From: Pseudomonas shirazensis
Lineage (GTDB): Bacteria > Pseudomonadota > Gammaproteobacteria > Pseudomonadales > Pseudomonadaceae
Direction of reading: 5' to 3'
NCBI RefSeq assembly: GCF_014268785.2
Contig: NZ_JABWRD020000001.1
Location: 447,001-511,000 of the forward strand
DNA length: 64,000 nt
The first letter of the stretch is position 1; each line of letters starts with the position of its first letter. A program made the translations under genes and the position numbers. Of this stretch, positions 1-7,601 are shown in pieces. Under the pieces are notes generated by a model. It was given only the letters and a program-made list of their open reading frames with translations. It searched no databases and was not told where the DNA came from.

Positions 1-684
1 CTGGCCAGCGTGCTCGGCCTTGATGAAGTACCGCAGCGCCTTGAGTGCTACGACATCAGCCATTCCAGCGGTGAGGCCACTGTAGCCAGTTGCGTGGTGT
101 TCGGCCCGGAAGGCCCGATCAAGTCCGACTATCGCCGTTTTAACATCGAAGGCATTACCGGCGGTGACGACTATGCCGCCATGCACCAGGCACTGATGCG
201 CCGCTATGGCCGGATCCAGGCCGGCGAGGGCAAGTTGCCCGATGTGTTGCTGGTCGACGGCGGCAAGGGTCAATTGAACATGGCCCGCGACGTCATGCAG
301 GAACTGGGCATCAGCGACCTGACCTTGCTCGGCGTAGCCAAGGGCGTGACCCGCAAGGCCGGCTTCGAGACCCTCTACCTCAATGACGTAGCCCATGAGT
401 TCACCCTTAAGGGCGACTCTGCCGCGCTGCACTTGATCCAGCAGATCCGCGACGAAGCGCACCGTTTTGCTATCACCGGCCACCGTGCCCGGCGCGGCAA
501 GGCCCGACGCACCTCCAGCCTGGAAGACGTCGCCGGCGTTGGCCCGAAGCGCCGCCGCGAGCTGCTGAAACATTTCGGCGGACTGCAGGAGCTCAATCGC
601 GCCAGTATCGACGAGATCGCCAAAGCACCCGGAATCAGTAAAAAGCTTGCCGAGTCGATTTATGCCAGCCTGCATAGCGAGTAG
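1..684 (+). CDS. uvrC: UvrC excinuclease subunit C, C-terminal part (5' end outside window)
   Basis: UvrC makes both incisions beside DNA lesions in UvrABC nucleotide excision repair. The frame is open from base 1, so the gene begins upstream and only about 227 C-terminal residues are visible. They hold the RNase H-like 5'-incision domain, with the [11 protein letters not shown] stretch and the conserved aspartate of [11 protein letters not shown], followed by [17 protein letters not shown] and a tandem helix-hairpin-helix at the C terminus that binds DNA. The stop is a normal TAG 33 bp before pgsA. The uvrC-pgsA-tRNA-Gly order is common in Pseudomonas, where uvrC usually follows the gacA/uvrY response regulator gene. 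Nothing looks damaged in the visible part. Confidence 0.96.
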   Translation: MASVLGLDEVPQRLECYDISHSSGEATVASCVVFGPEGPIKSDYRRFNIEGITGGDDYAAMHQALMRRYGRIQAGEGKLPDVLLVDGGKGQLNMARDVMQELGISDLTLLGVAKGVTRKAGFETLYLNDVAHEFTLKGDSAALHLIQQIRDEAHRFAITGHRARRGKARRTSSLEDVAGVGPKRRRELLKHFGGLQELNRASIDEIAKAPGISKKLAESIYASLHSE

Positions 685-717
685 AATGCCCAGTTCAACT
701 CGCAGCCAGTCGTACCG

Positions 718-1278
718 ATGAATATTCCAAATCTGCTCACCGTTCTACGCGTCCTGCTCATCCCGATCTTCATTCTGCTGTTCTATGTGCCCTATCACTG
801 GAGCTACATGGCTGCCAGCACGGTGTTTGCCATCGCCGCTGCCACCGACTGGCTGGACGGCTATCTGGCCCGTCGTCTGCAGCAGAGCACTGCGCTCGGT
901 GCCTTTCTCGACCCGGTCGCAGACAAGCTGATGGTCGCGGTTGCTCTGGTGCTGCTGGTACAGGTACACGCGAACTTCTGGCTGACCTTGCCTGCGGCGG
1001 TGATCATTGGCCGCGAGATCGTTGTTTCGGCGCTGCGTGAGTGGATGGCCGAGTTGGGGGCGAGGGCACATGTTGCCGTGTCCAATCTGGGCAAGTGGAA
1101 GACTGCGGCGCAGATGCTCTCCCTGGTGATCCTGCTGGCTAACCCGCCGGTCTTTGGCTTCTGGGTTGTGCTGGGCTATGGTCTGCTGCTGGTGGCTGCA
1201 GCGCTGACGTTGATCTCCATGATCAATTACCTGGTCGCCGCCTGGCCGCATCTGCGTGAAGGTTCGGAGCCGAAATAA
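718..1278 (+). CDS. pgsA: CDP-diacylglycerol-glycerol-3-phosphate 3-phosphatidyltransferase
   Basis: The enzyme makes phosphatidylglycerophosphate, the committed step to phosphatidylglycerol and cardiolipin, in the inner membrane. The 186-residue protein has the usual PgsA length and several hydrophobic segments. The CDP-alcohol phosphotransferase signature D-x2-D-G-x2-A-R-x8-G-x3-D-x3-D is intact at about residues 43-65 (it starts [10 protein letters not shown] and ends FLDPVADK). It starts with [11 protein letters not shown], the typical N terminus of the family, 33 bp after uvrC and probably in the same transcript. Confidence 0.96.
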   Translation: MNIPNLLTVLRVLLIPIFILLFYVPYHWSYMAASTVFAIAAATDWLDGYLARRLQQSTALGAFLDPVADKLMVAVALVLLVQVHANFWLTLPAAVIIGREIVVSALREWMAELGARAHVAVSNLGKWKTAAQMLSLVILLANPPVFGFWVVLGYGLLLVAAALTLISMINYLVAAWPHLREGSEPK

Positions 1279-1298
1279 AACTTTTTTGAATCAAGGGG

Positions 1299-1326
1299 TT
1301 GACGGCGTTTGGCAGATCGCTAGAAT
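1299..1326 (+). promoter_or_regulatory. Sigma70-type promoter of tRNA-Gly
   Basis: A TTGACG -35 box (1299-1304) and a TAGAAT -10 box (1321-1326) are separated by 16 bp. They end 14 bp before the first base of the tRNA, and a GC-rich stretch follows the -10 box as is usual for stable RNA genes. Assignment is by sequence match only. Confidence 0.65.
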
Positions 1327-1340
1327 AGCGCCATCACCAA

Positions 1341-1416
<76 letters not shown>

Positions 1417-1422
1417 GTTATA

Positions 1423-1454
1423 GATCTACAGAGTTCCATGGAAGTCTGTAGATC
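1423..1454. repeat. 32-bp near-perfect palindrome after the tRNA
   Basis: Ten-base arms GATCTACAGA and TCTGTAGATC flank a 12-base centre that is itself largely self-complementary (TTCCATGGAA). It starts 6 bp after the tRNA CCA end. It could be a processing hairpin or a recombination relic of the element that used the tRNA. Confidence 0.6.
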
Positions 1455-1463
1455 ATTGAAATT

Positions 1464-1484
1464 AGACGCTTCGGCGTCTTTTTT
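1464..1484 (+). terminator. Rho-independent terminator of the tRNA transcript
   Basis: Perfect stem AGACGC / GCGTCT closed by a stable TTCG tetraloop and followed by a run of T. It sits about 48 bp downstream of the tRNA. Confidence 0.85.
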
Positions 1485-1645
1485 CGTTTCAGTCTAAGCC
1501 ACTCCGCCCCATGGGCATCCGGACTTTTTTTAGTCCAGAAATTAGTCCATGAAATCCGGACTCCCACCGTGGCGGTTTGTTGCTGAAGCGGAGCGTCGAG
1601 CGTTACGAGCATCTAGCCCTGAGTTTCATGCTCAGGAGCTCGTAC

Positions 1646-2032
1646 ATGGCACTCTCAGATGCAGCTGTCCCCAAAACCTTGCAGAGCAGAACACCTTCCA
1701 TGCGATGTACGCGATGCGGCTTGAGCACCGCGGTCGTGTGCTGAAGCGGGGTCGGCAGAGCACGCTGGAGCATCGAGCGTATCTTCAACAACGACGTGCT
1801 GCCGGAACTTGGCAAGTCTTCAATATACGCCATCAACCCGGCCTCGGACCTTGATGTGGTGGCGGCGCCCAAGCCGCCTGTAACCAACAATCCCTTCCTG
1901 CGGCTACCTGAGCTGGCTGACCTGCAGAACGCCATTAACGGGTATGGCGTCGCGCTGCAGACCCGTCTCGGGCCTTGTTCCTTTCTGCGGTTTTTGCCTA
2001 TTAAACCCTTTGCGGGTGCGCGGCACACCTAG
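1646..2032 (+). pseudogene. Decayed tyrosine-type phage/island integrase
   Basis: One frame read from the ATG at 1646 gives MALSDAAV, the usual N terminus of DUF4102-type integrases. It then degenerates, meets an in-frame TGA at about 1742, and afterwards gives RWSIERIFNNDVLPELGK (core-binding region), NPASDLDVVA, NPFLRLPELADLQNAI and YGVALQTRLG, which resemble the segment before the catalytic domain. The catalytic R-H-R-Y part is missing and about 130 codons remain of the usual 400. Several internal deletions are implied because recognisable blocks sit too close together. The position just behind tRNA-Gly is where an island integrase is expected. Family assignment is from remembered family sequence, not a search. 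Confidence 0.7.
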
Positions 2033-2035
2033 CAT

Positions 2036-2057
2036 TTCTGTCAGTTTTCAAAGTTTC
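2036..2057 (+). promoter_or_regulatory. Upstream element shared by two Ig-like genes (copy 1)
   Basis: TTCTGTCAGTT, three variable bases, then AAAGTTTC. The same arrangement occurs at 10094-10115. In both cases the element ends about 75-80 bp before the start codon of an Ig-like gene, while the sequence between element and start is not conserved. It may be a promoter or regulator site; no known consensus was recognised. Confidence 0.4.
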
Positions 2058-2137
2058 AACCTGAGTGTCCAATGATGACAACTGACCGGCAGCCTCTTCG
2101 TTGCCGGTTGCGTATTCATCCAGTCGAAGGGACGCTC

Positions 2138-4057
2138 ATGAACGTTCATGCTCTCGCGCATGCCAGGTTGGCGAACGACTTCAACTATCGGCCTCCCGAA
2201 GTGCCAGCCATCGTGAAGGACGATGACGGGCAGGAAAACCCTGAGGGCATCCTGTTGCGTTCTGCGCTGGACGATGACCTTGAGGTGATCGTACCCGAAT
2301 GGGACTTTTCGGAGAATCCCAGGTACGCCGACCTGCTCGAAGTGGGGTGGCGTGCGGAAGGTGCTGCTTTCGTTGCGGTGAATAGCCAGGAGTTCTCGCC
2401 GCCCATCGCGCCCGGTGAAAAAACCATCACCGTTCCGCGTGAACATCTGGTTCAGGGCAACTTCACGCTCTCATACAGGATTACCCGGACCAATAACTCC
2501 ACTGAATCATTGCCCAAGCGGATTACCGTCGACAGGACACCGCCAAATGAAAACCAGCGCCCGTCGGCAGTGCAGTTTCCCGATGAACTGGTCGGTTCCA
2601 TCACCGATGAATACCTGACCCAGCACGGCAAGGTGGAAGTCAGAGTGTCAAGTTATCTTGGCATGCGGGAGTTCGATAAGGCGGTGTTCTTTTGGTCCGA
2701 AGTCGACCCATTGCCCGATGGGCACCCTGAGGCCGGTGAGTACAGGTTTTCCAAGGAGGAAATCGACAACCGGCGGTTGTTCCTGGCAATGGGTGAGGCG
2801 GGTATCCGCGCCAGCGGGGGAGGGATTCGCTATTTCTACTACCGTCTGTACGACCTGGCGGGTAATGAGAGCGCTTTATCCTATGCGTCTCCCATCCAAG
2901 TCAGCCTGGTGCCGGCGCCGGCCAACCTGCCGCCACCGCGCATTCCACTGTCGGCCCGTGGGCTGATCGACCGCGAGCATGCGCGCGAGGGGGCTGCCGG
3001 GGAGCGCGGGGTAACCGTCGAAATCGATGCTTACGACAATGCCGAGCCGTCCCATTTCATCGAAATCGACTGGGGCGGGCAGACGCTCAATGAGTTGCCC
3101 GTCGACCCGGCTGCATTTCCCCTGCAGGCCTACGTGCCTTGGCCGGCCCTGGTTGCCAATGGCCTGGGGCCGGACACCCTGCCGGTGACCTACCGGGTAC
3201 GTTATGGCGGCAGTTATTCGAACCCCTCGCCCGAGGCTACAGCGCCCTTCGACTTCACGATTGCCGGGCAGGACCACGCATTGGCACCGGCATTGCTCAA
3301 CCCTGAGCTGGTGAAGCTGGAAGTGCGCGGGGCGGTTTCCGACCTGCCCAACGAACTGACCGCACAGGACGCAGGCCAGGATGCCCGGGTGCTGTTGGCG
3401 CTGTTCGAAAACCCCCAGGATGGCGAGTTCCTGGAGATATTCTGGGGCGCGGTGGCCGAACCCGCCGATCGTTACGACGTGAAGGTAGGTGACGTAGGCG
3501 GCCAAGCGCTCGAGCTGTCGGTGCCCTGGCGAATCATCGAGCAGGACCAGAACAACACGAACTTGCCGGTGTACTACGTCACCGACAATCGGGTGAATCA
3601 ACAACTTGCCCCCACCACGACGGTGCGGGTTGTCGTCGAGCCCATCACCGGTCTGCCGGGCCCGGATATCCCCCAGGCCGATGCTTCAGGCTACCTGAAT
3701 TGCGGGACCATGCCGCCGATCTGGGAAGGTGTGACGATTCGGGTCGAAGGGAATAGCAACTTCGCCGAGGGCGATATTGTCGATGTCGCCTGGCTTGGGT
3801 ATGAGGACCAGGGTGGCTTGAAGCCAATCCCGTCTACGGCCTTCACTGAGCGTAAATACCTGAGCAAGGAGCAAGCGGAAAACGGTTTCGAGGTGACCGT
3901 GCTGCCCTACGACGTGCATATCGAACCCATGGAAAAAGCAGCGTCGGCCGTTATCAGGTATGAACTGACCAAATTGGCAGGTGGCTACGGCAAATCACAA
4001 AGGGTGCTGTTCTATATCGATAGAACCCTGCCCAGCGGTGAAGTCTGCAAGCCTTGA
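2138..4057 (+). CDS. Ig-like repeat protein 1 (640 aa, unknown function)
   Basis: The ATG at 2138 (MNVHALAHARL) was chosen because GAAGGGA lies about 7 bp before it; an in-frame ATG at 2072 has no clear ribosome binding site. The protein is built of successive beta-rich modules of about 100-130 residues with Ig-like punctuation (SLPKRITVDRTPPN, YRLYDLAGNESALS, LPVTYRVRYGG). There is no signal peptide, lipobox or membrane segment. It has only two cysteines, one in LNCGTMPP before the last module and one three residues from the end (GEVCKP); the neighbouring paralogue at 4170 has the same pair. Module style and order match that paralogue and, more loosely, the proteins at 10191 and 14768. Secretion route and ligand are unknown; a surface or adhesion role is inference. 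Confidence 0.75.
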   Translation: MNVHALAHARLANDFNYRPPEVPAIVKDDDGQENPEGILLRSALDDDLEVIVPEWDFSENPRYADLLEVGWRAEGAAFVAVNSQEFSPPIAPGEKTITVPREHLVQGNFTLSYRITRTNNSTESLPKRITVDRTPPNENQRPSAVQFPDELVGSITDEYLTQHGKVEVRVSSYLGMREFDKAVFFWSEVDPLPDGHPEAGEYRFSKEEIDNRRLFLAMGEAGIRASGGGIRYFYYRLYDLAGNESALSYASPIQVSLVPAPANLPPPRIPLSARGLIDREHAREGAAGERGVTVEIDAYDNAEPSHFIEIDWGGQTLNELPVDPAAFPLQAYVPWPALVANGLGPDTLPVTYRVRYGGSYSNPSPEATAPFDFTIAGQDHALAPALLNPELVKLEVRGAVSDLPNELTAQDAGQDARVLLALFENPQDGEFLEIFWGAVAEPADRYDVKVGDVGGQALELSVPWRIIEQDQNNTNLPVYYVTDNRVNQQLAPTTTVRVVVEPITGLPGPDIPQADASGYLNCGTMPPIWEGVTIRVEGNSNFAEGDIVDVAWLGYEDQGGLKPIPSTAFTERKYLSKEQAENGFEVTVLPYDVHIEPMEKAASAVIRYELTKLAGGYGKSQRVLFYIDRTLPSGEVCKP

Positions 4058-4169
4058 TTCAGGTGTTGTCAGGAGTACCGAATGTTGTAACACGCGGCTT
4101 ACCCAGCTCGCGTGGGGTTTAGTAACGGCTGTTGCCAGGCCATTCTAATATTGATCGAGGATATCGACC

Positions 4170-6077
4170 ATGAGTGCTAAAGGTAAAATTACCGCTGCGG
4201 AGGCGCGCTTGGCTGCGCGTAATTTTCGCTTGAGGATAGCGGCCGATCTTGATATGCCCGCATTCAACAGCGACAACCCGCTGTTGCCAGATACAGCAGA
4301 TGATGCCCAAAACCAGCTGCCCAAGGCTTTGCGCGGTACCAACTTGAAAATCGATATACCGCAATTCGATCAAGGTGAGGATGGCCGGCGGGGGATCGTC
4401 ACGCTTTTCTGGAACGGTCTGGCAAAGGCCGTGACACCACAGTTCACGACGCCGATAACCTTTCCTGTGGAAATGACGCTGCCCGCCTCGGAGACCGGTT
4501 CGCAGGGGCAGTATGAGCTGTCATACGTCGTCAATATCGTCGGCAACGAAACATCATCATTGCCGTTGGTTGTCAATATCGATACGACTCCGCCAAATAA
4601 CAATCGGCCTGGTGAACAAGTGGGTTTGCCAGCTGAAGTAGAAACTGACGGCATCACCAGAGAATACCTCGATGCCCATGGCAGGGTAGTTGTGACGGTT
4701 CCAAATACTTATTCGGATGCCAAGATCGATGACGAGGTCATCCTCAAGTTCGGGACGTCGATCCCTCTGGCGAAGGAAATCGGGCGTTTCCCGCGCCCGA
4801 ATTTAATCGATACTATTCAATTTGATCTGTTAGAAGAGCATATCACGCAGGAAGGGGACCATTCACTGTTCTACGTGCTCGCCGACCGCAAGGGAAACGA
4901 AGGGCCGAATTCCGCGTACAGAACCGTTCCCGTGATGCTAACCCCCGCGCCCACCGATCTCCTGCCGCCCCTGGTACCGCTCGCCGATGATGACCTCATC
5001 GACTATGCCGATGCCGTGCAGGGGGTGAGGGTGGCTATCCGCGCCTACACCAACTGGTACTCCAGCGACCGTGTAGTGGTGACCTTCGACGGCAGTGACC
5101 ATGCGCCACAACCAATAGGCCAGGACGGCACACAGGTTACATTGCCCTATGCCCTGATCTATAACGGCGACTATGGGAGCAAGGATTCGCGGATTACCTA
5201 CCGCATCGAGCGCAACGGCAAGGCTTTTGCTGAGCCTGTCGGCAAGGACTTTGAAGTCGACCTGCGCATGCCGGGTCCAGACCCGGAAGACCCACCGGAG
5301 GAGGTCCATCCGCAGCTGAATATCCTGACCGTCAAAGGTGCGGCATCGCCCGACAACGTATTGACTGAGGCCGACGCCGACCAGGACGTCAGCGCAACGG
5401 CCGCCATCTACCCGAACGTCGGGGATGATCAATACGCGCAGCTGTACTGGAATGGCGTGGAGGCTACGGGCGTGCGGGTGCCGCTGGACAGCACCTCCAC
5501 CGAGATTGCCTTCACCATCCCGTGGGAGGTGGTCAGGGACGGTGGCAATGGTGCAGCCATTCCTGTCAGTTATCTGGTCGGTCATTCCTTGAACGAAAAC
5601 GTCTATCACTCGGGGCCGCGTGAAGTAGATGTCTCCGGCATCCGGATCGTGCTGCCGGAACCAGCCTTCCTGAACCTCGACCCCACATTCGATGTATTGA
5701 ACTGCCCGTCGTTGCGGGTGCACAGCGGCGCACTGCATGCCGAGATCAAGGTCCCGGGAGGTGACTCGCGGCTCGCGGGCAAGGAACTGACCTTCATCTA
5801 TCAAGGGTGGAGTGACTCGTCAGGTACTATTCCGATACCAAGCACTGACCATAGTTTTACTTATACCCCCAATGACGATGAGGCGCGTGATGGTTTCACC
5901 GTGCTGTTGCCTTATGAGAGTGCTCTGAGGGAGACTCGCCAAGCGTGGGGCAGTATCCACTTCACCGTGGATATCGATGGTGCGCCTGGAGCCTCTTCGG
6001 AACGTCATCTTGTCGATGTCGAGGTTGAACGTCCAGGCGGTCTGGCATGTCAGATCCCTGTACGCCGCGAGAGCTGA
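4170..6077 (+). CDS. Ig-like repeat protein 2 (635 aa, paralogue of the preceding gene)
   Basis: GAGGA precedes the ATG by about 9 bp. The modular organisation follows the 2138 protein: an N-terminal domain ending in VNIDTTPPNNNRP (equivalent to VDRTPPNENQRP), a domain opening ITREYLDAHG (ITDEYLTQHG in the other), a middle part with LTEADADQDV (LTAQDAGQDA), and a final module that starts at LNCPSLRV. Again there are only two cysteines, in LNCPS and near the C terminus (GGLACQIP), which suggests a disulfide enclosing the last module. No signal peptide or transmembrane segment was seen. The gene ends before a strong hairpin at 6122-6150, so the two genes may form one unit. Divergence from paralogue 1 is substantial at sequence level, so the duplication is old. 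Confidence 0.75.
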   Translation: MSAKGKITAAEARLAARNFRLRIAADLDMPAFNSDNPLLPDTADDAQNQLPKALRGTNLKIDIPQFDQGEDGRRGIVTLFWNGLAKAVTPQFTTPITFPVEMTLPASETGSQGQYELSYVVNIVGNETSSLPLVVNIDTTPPNNNRPGEQVGLPAEVETDGITREYLDAHGRVVVTVPNTYSDAKIDDEVILKFGTSIPLAKEIGRFPRPNLIDTIQFDLLEEHITQEGDHSLFYVLADRKGNEGPNSAYRTVPVMLTPAPTDLLPPLVPLADDDLIDYADAVQGVRVAIRAYTNWYSSDRVVVTFDGSDHAPQPIGQDGTQVTLPYALIYNGDYGSKDSRITYRIERNGKAFAEPVGKDFEVDLRMPGPDPEDPPEEVHPQLNILTVKGAASPDNVLTEADADQDVSATAAIYPNVGDDQYAQLYWNGVEATGVRVPLDSTSTEIAFTIPWEVVRDGGNGAAIPVSYLVGHSLNENVYHSGPREVDVSGIRIVLPEPAFLNLDPTFDVLNCPSLRVHSGALHAEIKVPGGDSRLAGKELTFIYQGWSDSSGTIPIPSTDHSFTYTPNDDEARDGFTVLLPYESALRETRQAWGSIHFTVDIDGAPGASSERHLVDVEVERPGGLACQIPVRRES

Positions 6078-6121
6078 AGCGTGAAGGGAGGTGCACTTTT
6101 GTTTCAGGATGGATAGGCATG

Positions 6122-6150
6122 GGAAAGGGGAGCCAGTGGCTCCCCTTTCC
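6122..6150 (+). terminator. Strong hairpin after Ig-like gene 2
   Basis: Thirteen-base arms GGAAAGGGGAGCC and GGCTCCCCTTTCC enclose a 3-base loop. The following T content is modest (ATTTCAT), so it is a likely but not textbook intrinsic terminator. Confidence 0.6.
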
Positions 6151-6260
6151 ATTTCATCTGTACGAAAAGTTTTGGGTGGCGGGCTTGACCCGCGATGGAG
6201 TGCGAAGCGCTCCTATATCCGATATCAAAGCGTGTCAAAAGCACCGCATATTGAGCCTTT

Positions 6261-6292
6261 GCTGCCGCTTTGCGGCAGATCGCGGGGCAAAG
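6261..6292. repeat. REP-like element, left part (split by the IS)
   Basis: GCCGCTTTGCGGCAGATCGC and GGGGCAAAG correspond, on the other strand, to the inner part of a P. putida-type REP. The remainder lies at 7543-7582 on the far side of the IS. Removing the IS and one copy of AAG restores a sequence closely matching the REP at 18009-18074. Confidence 0.7.
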
Positions 6293-6319
6293 TGAACTGG
6301 CCTAATGATTTTGTACACC
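6293..6319 (+). repeat. Left inverted repeat of the IS
   Basis: Starts TGAACTGG and ends TTTTGTACACC. The reverse complement of 7516-7542 starts TGATCTGG and ends TTTTGGACACC. Confidence 0.85.
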
Positions 6320-6361
6320 TTCTTCGGGCGCTATGATGGCGCCCAATTGGAGGCAAAATCA

Positions 6362-6664
6362 GTGCGCAAGTCTTATTCGAAAGAACACAAAATCCAAGCT
6401 GCTGAAATGGTGCTGGACGGTGGCCAGTCAGTTCCTGAGGTATGCGAAATCCTCGGGATTGGCCGCACCGCCCTTCGCCGTTGGGTTGAGCAGGTAAGGC
6501 AGGAGAGAGAAGGTAAGGTTCCGGCTGGAGCCAAAGCCATCACTCCGGAGCAGCAACGCATTGAAGAACTGGAAGCACTGGTTCGTCAAAAGGACCGGGA
6601 TATCGAAATCCTAAAAAAGGCCAGTGCTCTCCTGCTTCGGGACTCCAAAGATCGTTCTCGCTGA
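6362..6664 (+). CDS. IS3-family transposase OrfA (helix-turn-helix, leucine zipper)
   Basis: The GTG at 6362 was chosen because GGAGG lies about 9 bp before it; this gives 100 residues starting MRKSYSKEHK. The N-terminal half is a homeodomain-like helix-turn-helix (SVPEVCEILGIGRTALRRW) that recognises the IS ends. The C-terminal half (ITPEQQRIEELEALVRQKD) is a coiled coil used for multimerisation. Near its end the A6G run at 6613-6619 allows a -1 slip into orfB to make the OrfAB transposase; OrfA alone usually acts as a regulator. Confidence 0.92.
   Translation: MRKSYSKEHKIQAAEMVLDGGQSVPEVCEILGIGRTALRRWVEQVRQEREGKVPAGAKAITPEQQRIEELEALVRQKDRDIEILKKASALLLRDSKDRSR
6613..6619 (+). promoter_or_regulatory. 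-1 ribosomal frameshift site of the IS
   Basis: The heptamer A AAA AAG is in the phase required for a -1 slip from the orfA frame. The orfB frame is open from this point through 7506, as expected for an OrfAB fusion. Confidence 0.75.
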
Positions 6665-6708
6665 TCAACGAGCTGAGTGAGCAATACAGTGTTGTCGACT
6701 GCTGTCGC

Positions 6709-7506
6709 GTGCTTGGGGTCAAGCGCAGCAGTTTCTATGCATGGCGCAAACGCCAAGGGCGTGAAAATCCTGACAGGGATGCTCTACGCTCGCGCGTAAT
6801 CAACCATTTCACGGCGTCACGAAGCTCCGCAGGCTCACGCACATTGATGCAGGAATTGCGGCGTGAAGGCCGTGAGGTCGGGCGTTACAAAGTGCGTGCG
6901 CTTATGCGTGAAGCTGGCCTGAAATGCCGGCAACGCAGGCCGCACCGGTATCGCTCATCAGGCACGGAAGCACTGATTGCGGAAAACCAACTGAAGCGCA
7001 ACTTCAAAGTTTCAACGATCAACGAGGTTTGGTGTGGCGATGTGACTTACATCCAGGTTGGCAGACGTTGGCTGTACTTGGCCGCAGTGATCGACTTGTA
7101 CGCACGTCGAGTTGTGGGCTGGGCGTTTTCAATGACTGCCGATGCCAGGTTAGCCTGTGACGCGCTGCGCATGGCGTCTGAGTCCAGAGGCAAGCCTAAG
7201 GGCGTGATGTTTCATTCAGATCAAGGTTGTCAGTACACCAGCCATAAATTCAGGGCTGCGCTTGAAGAGTGCGGTTTGAAACAGAGCATGAGCCACCGTG
7301 GTCAATGCTGGGACAATGCCGCCATGGAGCGATTCTTCGGGGCATTGAAATCAGAATGGATGCCAGCAGGAGGCTATGAATCCGAAGCTGAAGCTAAAGC
7401 CGACATCATGGCTTACTTGGTGCGCTACAACCTCAAGCGCCTCCACAGCTACAACGGCTACGAGACCCCTGTAGCTATGGAGGAAAAGCTCAGGGCAGCG
7501 GCATGA
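6709..7506 (+). CDS. IS3-family transposase OrfB (DDE integrase core)
   Basis: This is the catalytic half of the transposase, normally made as the OrfAB fusion. The frame is open back to the slippery site, and the stretch before the first usable start (SLINELSEQYSVVDCC) already looks like OrfB, so 6709 is only a nominal start. It has an HTH_21-like region (residues 30-75) and an rve integrase core: the first Asp in VWCGDVTYIQVG, the second in FHSDQGCQYTS, and the Glu in CWDNAAMERFFGALKSEW. All three catalytic acidic residues are present and the C terminus RLHSYNGYETP is typical. Confidence 0.93.
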   Translation: MLGVKRSSFYAWRKRQGRENPDRDALRSRVINHFTASRSSAGSRTLMQELRREGREVGRYKVRALMREAGLKCRQRRPHRYRSSGTEALIAENQLKRNFKVSTINEVWCGDVTYIQVGRRWLYLAAVIDLYARRVVGWAFSMTADARLACDALRMASESRGKPKGVMFHSDQGCQYTSHKFRAALEECGLKQSMSHRGQCWDNAAMERFFGALKSEWMPAGGYESEAEAKADIMAYLVRYNLKRLHSYNGYETPVAMEEKLRAAA

Positions 7507-7515
7507 ACCTAAACC

Positions 7516-7542
7516 GGTGTCCAAAATTACTTGACCAGATCA
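7516..7542 (-). repeat. Right inverted repeat of the IS
   Basis: Partner of 6293-6319. It ends in TCA followed directly by the AAG target duplicate. Confidence 0.85.
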
Positions 7543-7582
7543 AAGCTGCTCCCACAACGATGGGTGACCCTATTTTTCGTAC
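7543..7582. repeat. REP-like element, right part with shared flank
   Basis: Its reverse complement starts GTACGAAAAATAGGGTCACC and continues to TTGTGGGAGC. The same 35 or so bases occur at 18009-18044 next to another REP, so the repeated unit is longer than the REP core. Confidence 0.75.
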
Positions 7583-7601
7583 AGGGGCCAGACAATCCTT
7601 T

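Larger units (their letters stand above)
6293..7542 (+). mobile_element. IS3-family insertion sequence, complete (1250 bp)
   Basis: The element is bounded by imperfect 27-bp inverted repeats (6293-6319 and 7516-7542) that begin TGA and end TCA and agree at about 20 of 27 positions. It is flanked by a 3-bp direct repeat AAG (6290-6292 and 7543-7545), the target duplication expected for the family. It carries orfA and orfB in the -1 overlapping arrangement with an A6G slippery sequence. No disruption is visible, so it may be active. It interrupts a REP sequence. Confidence 0.92.
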
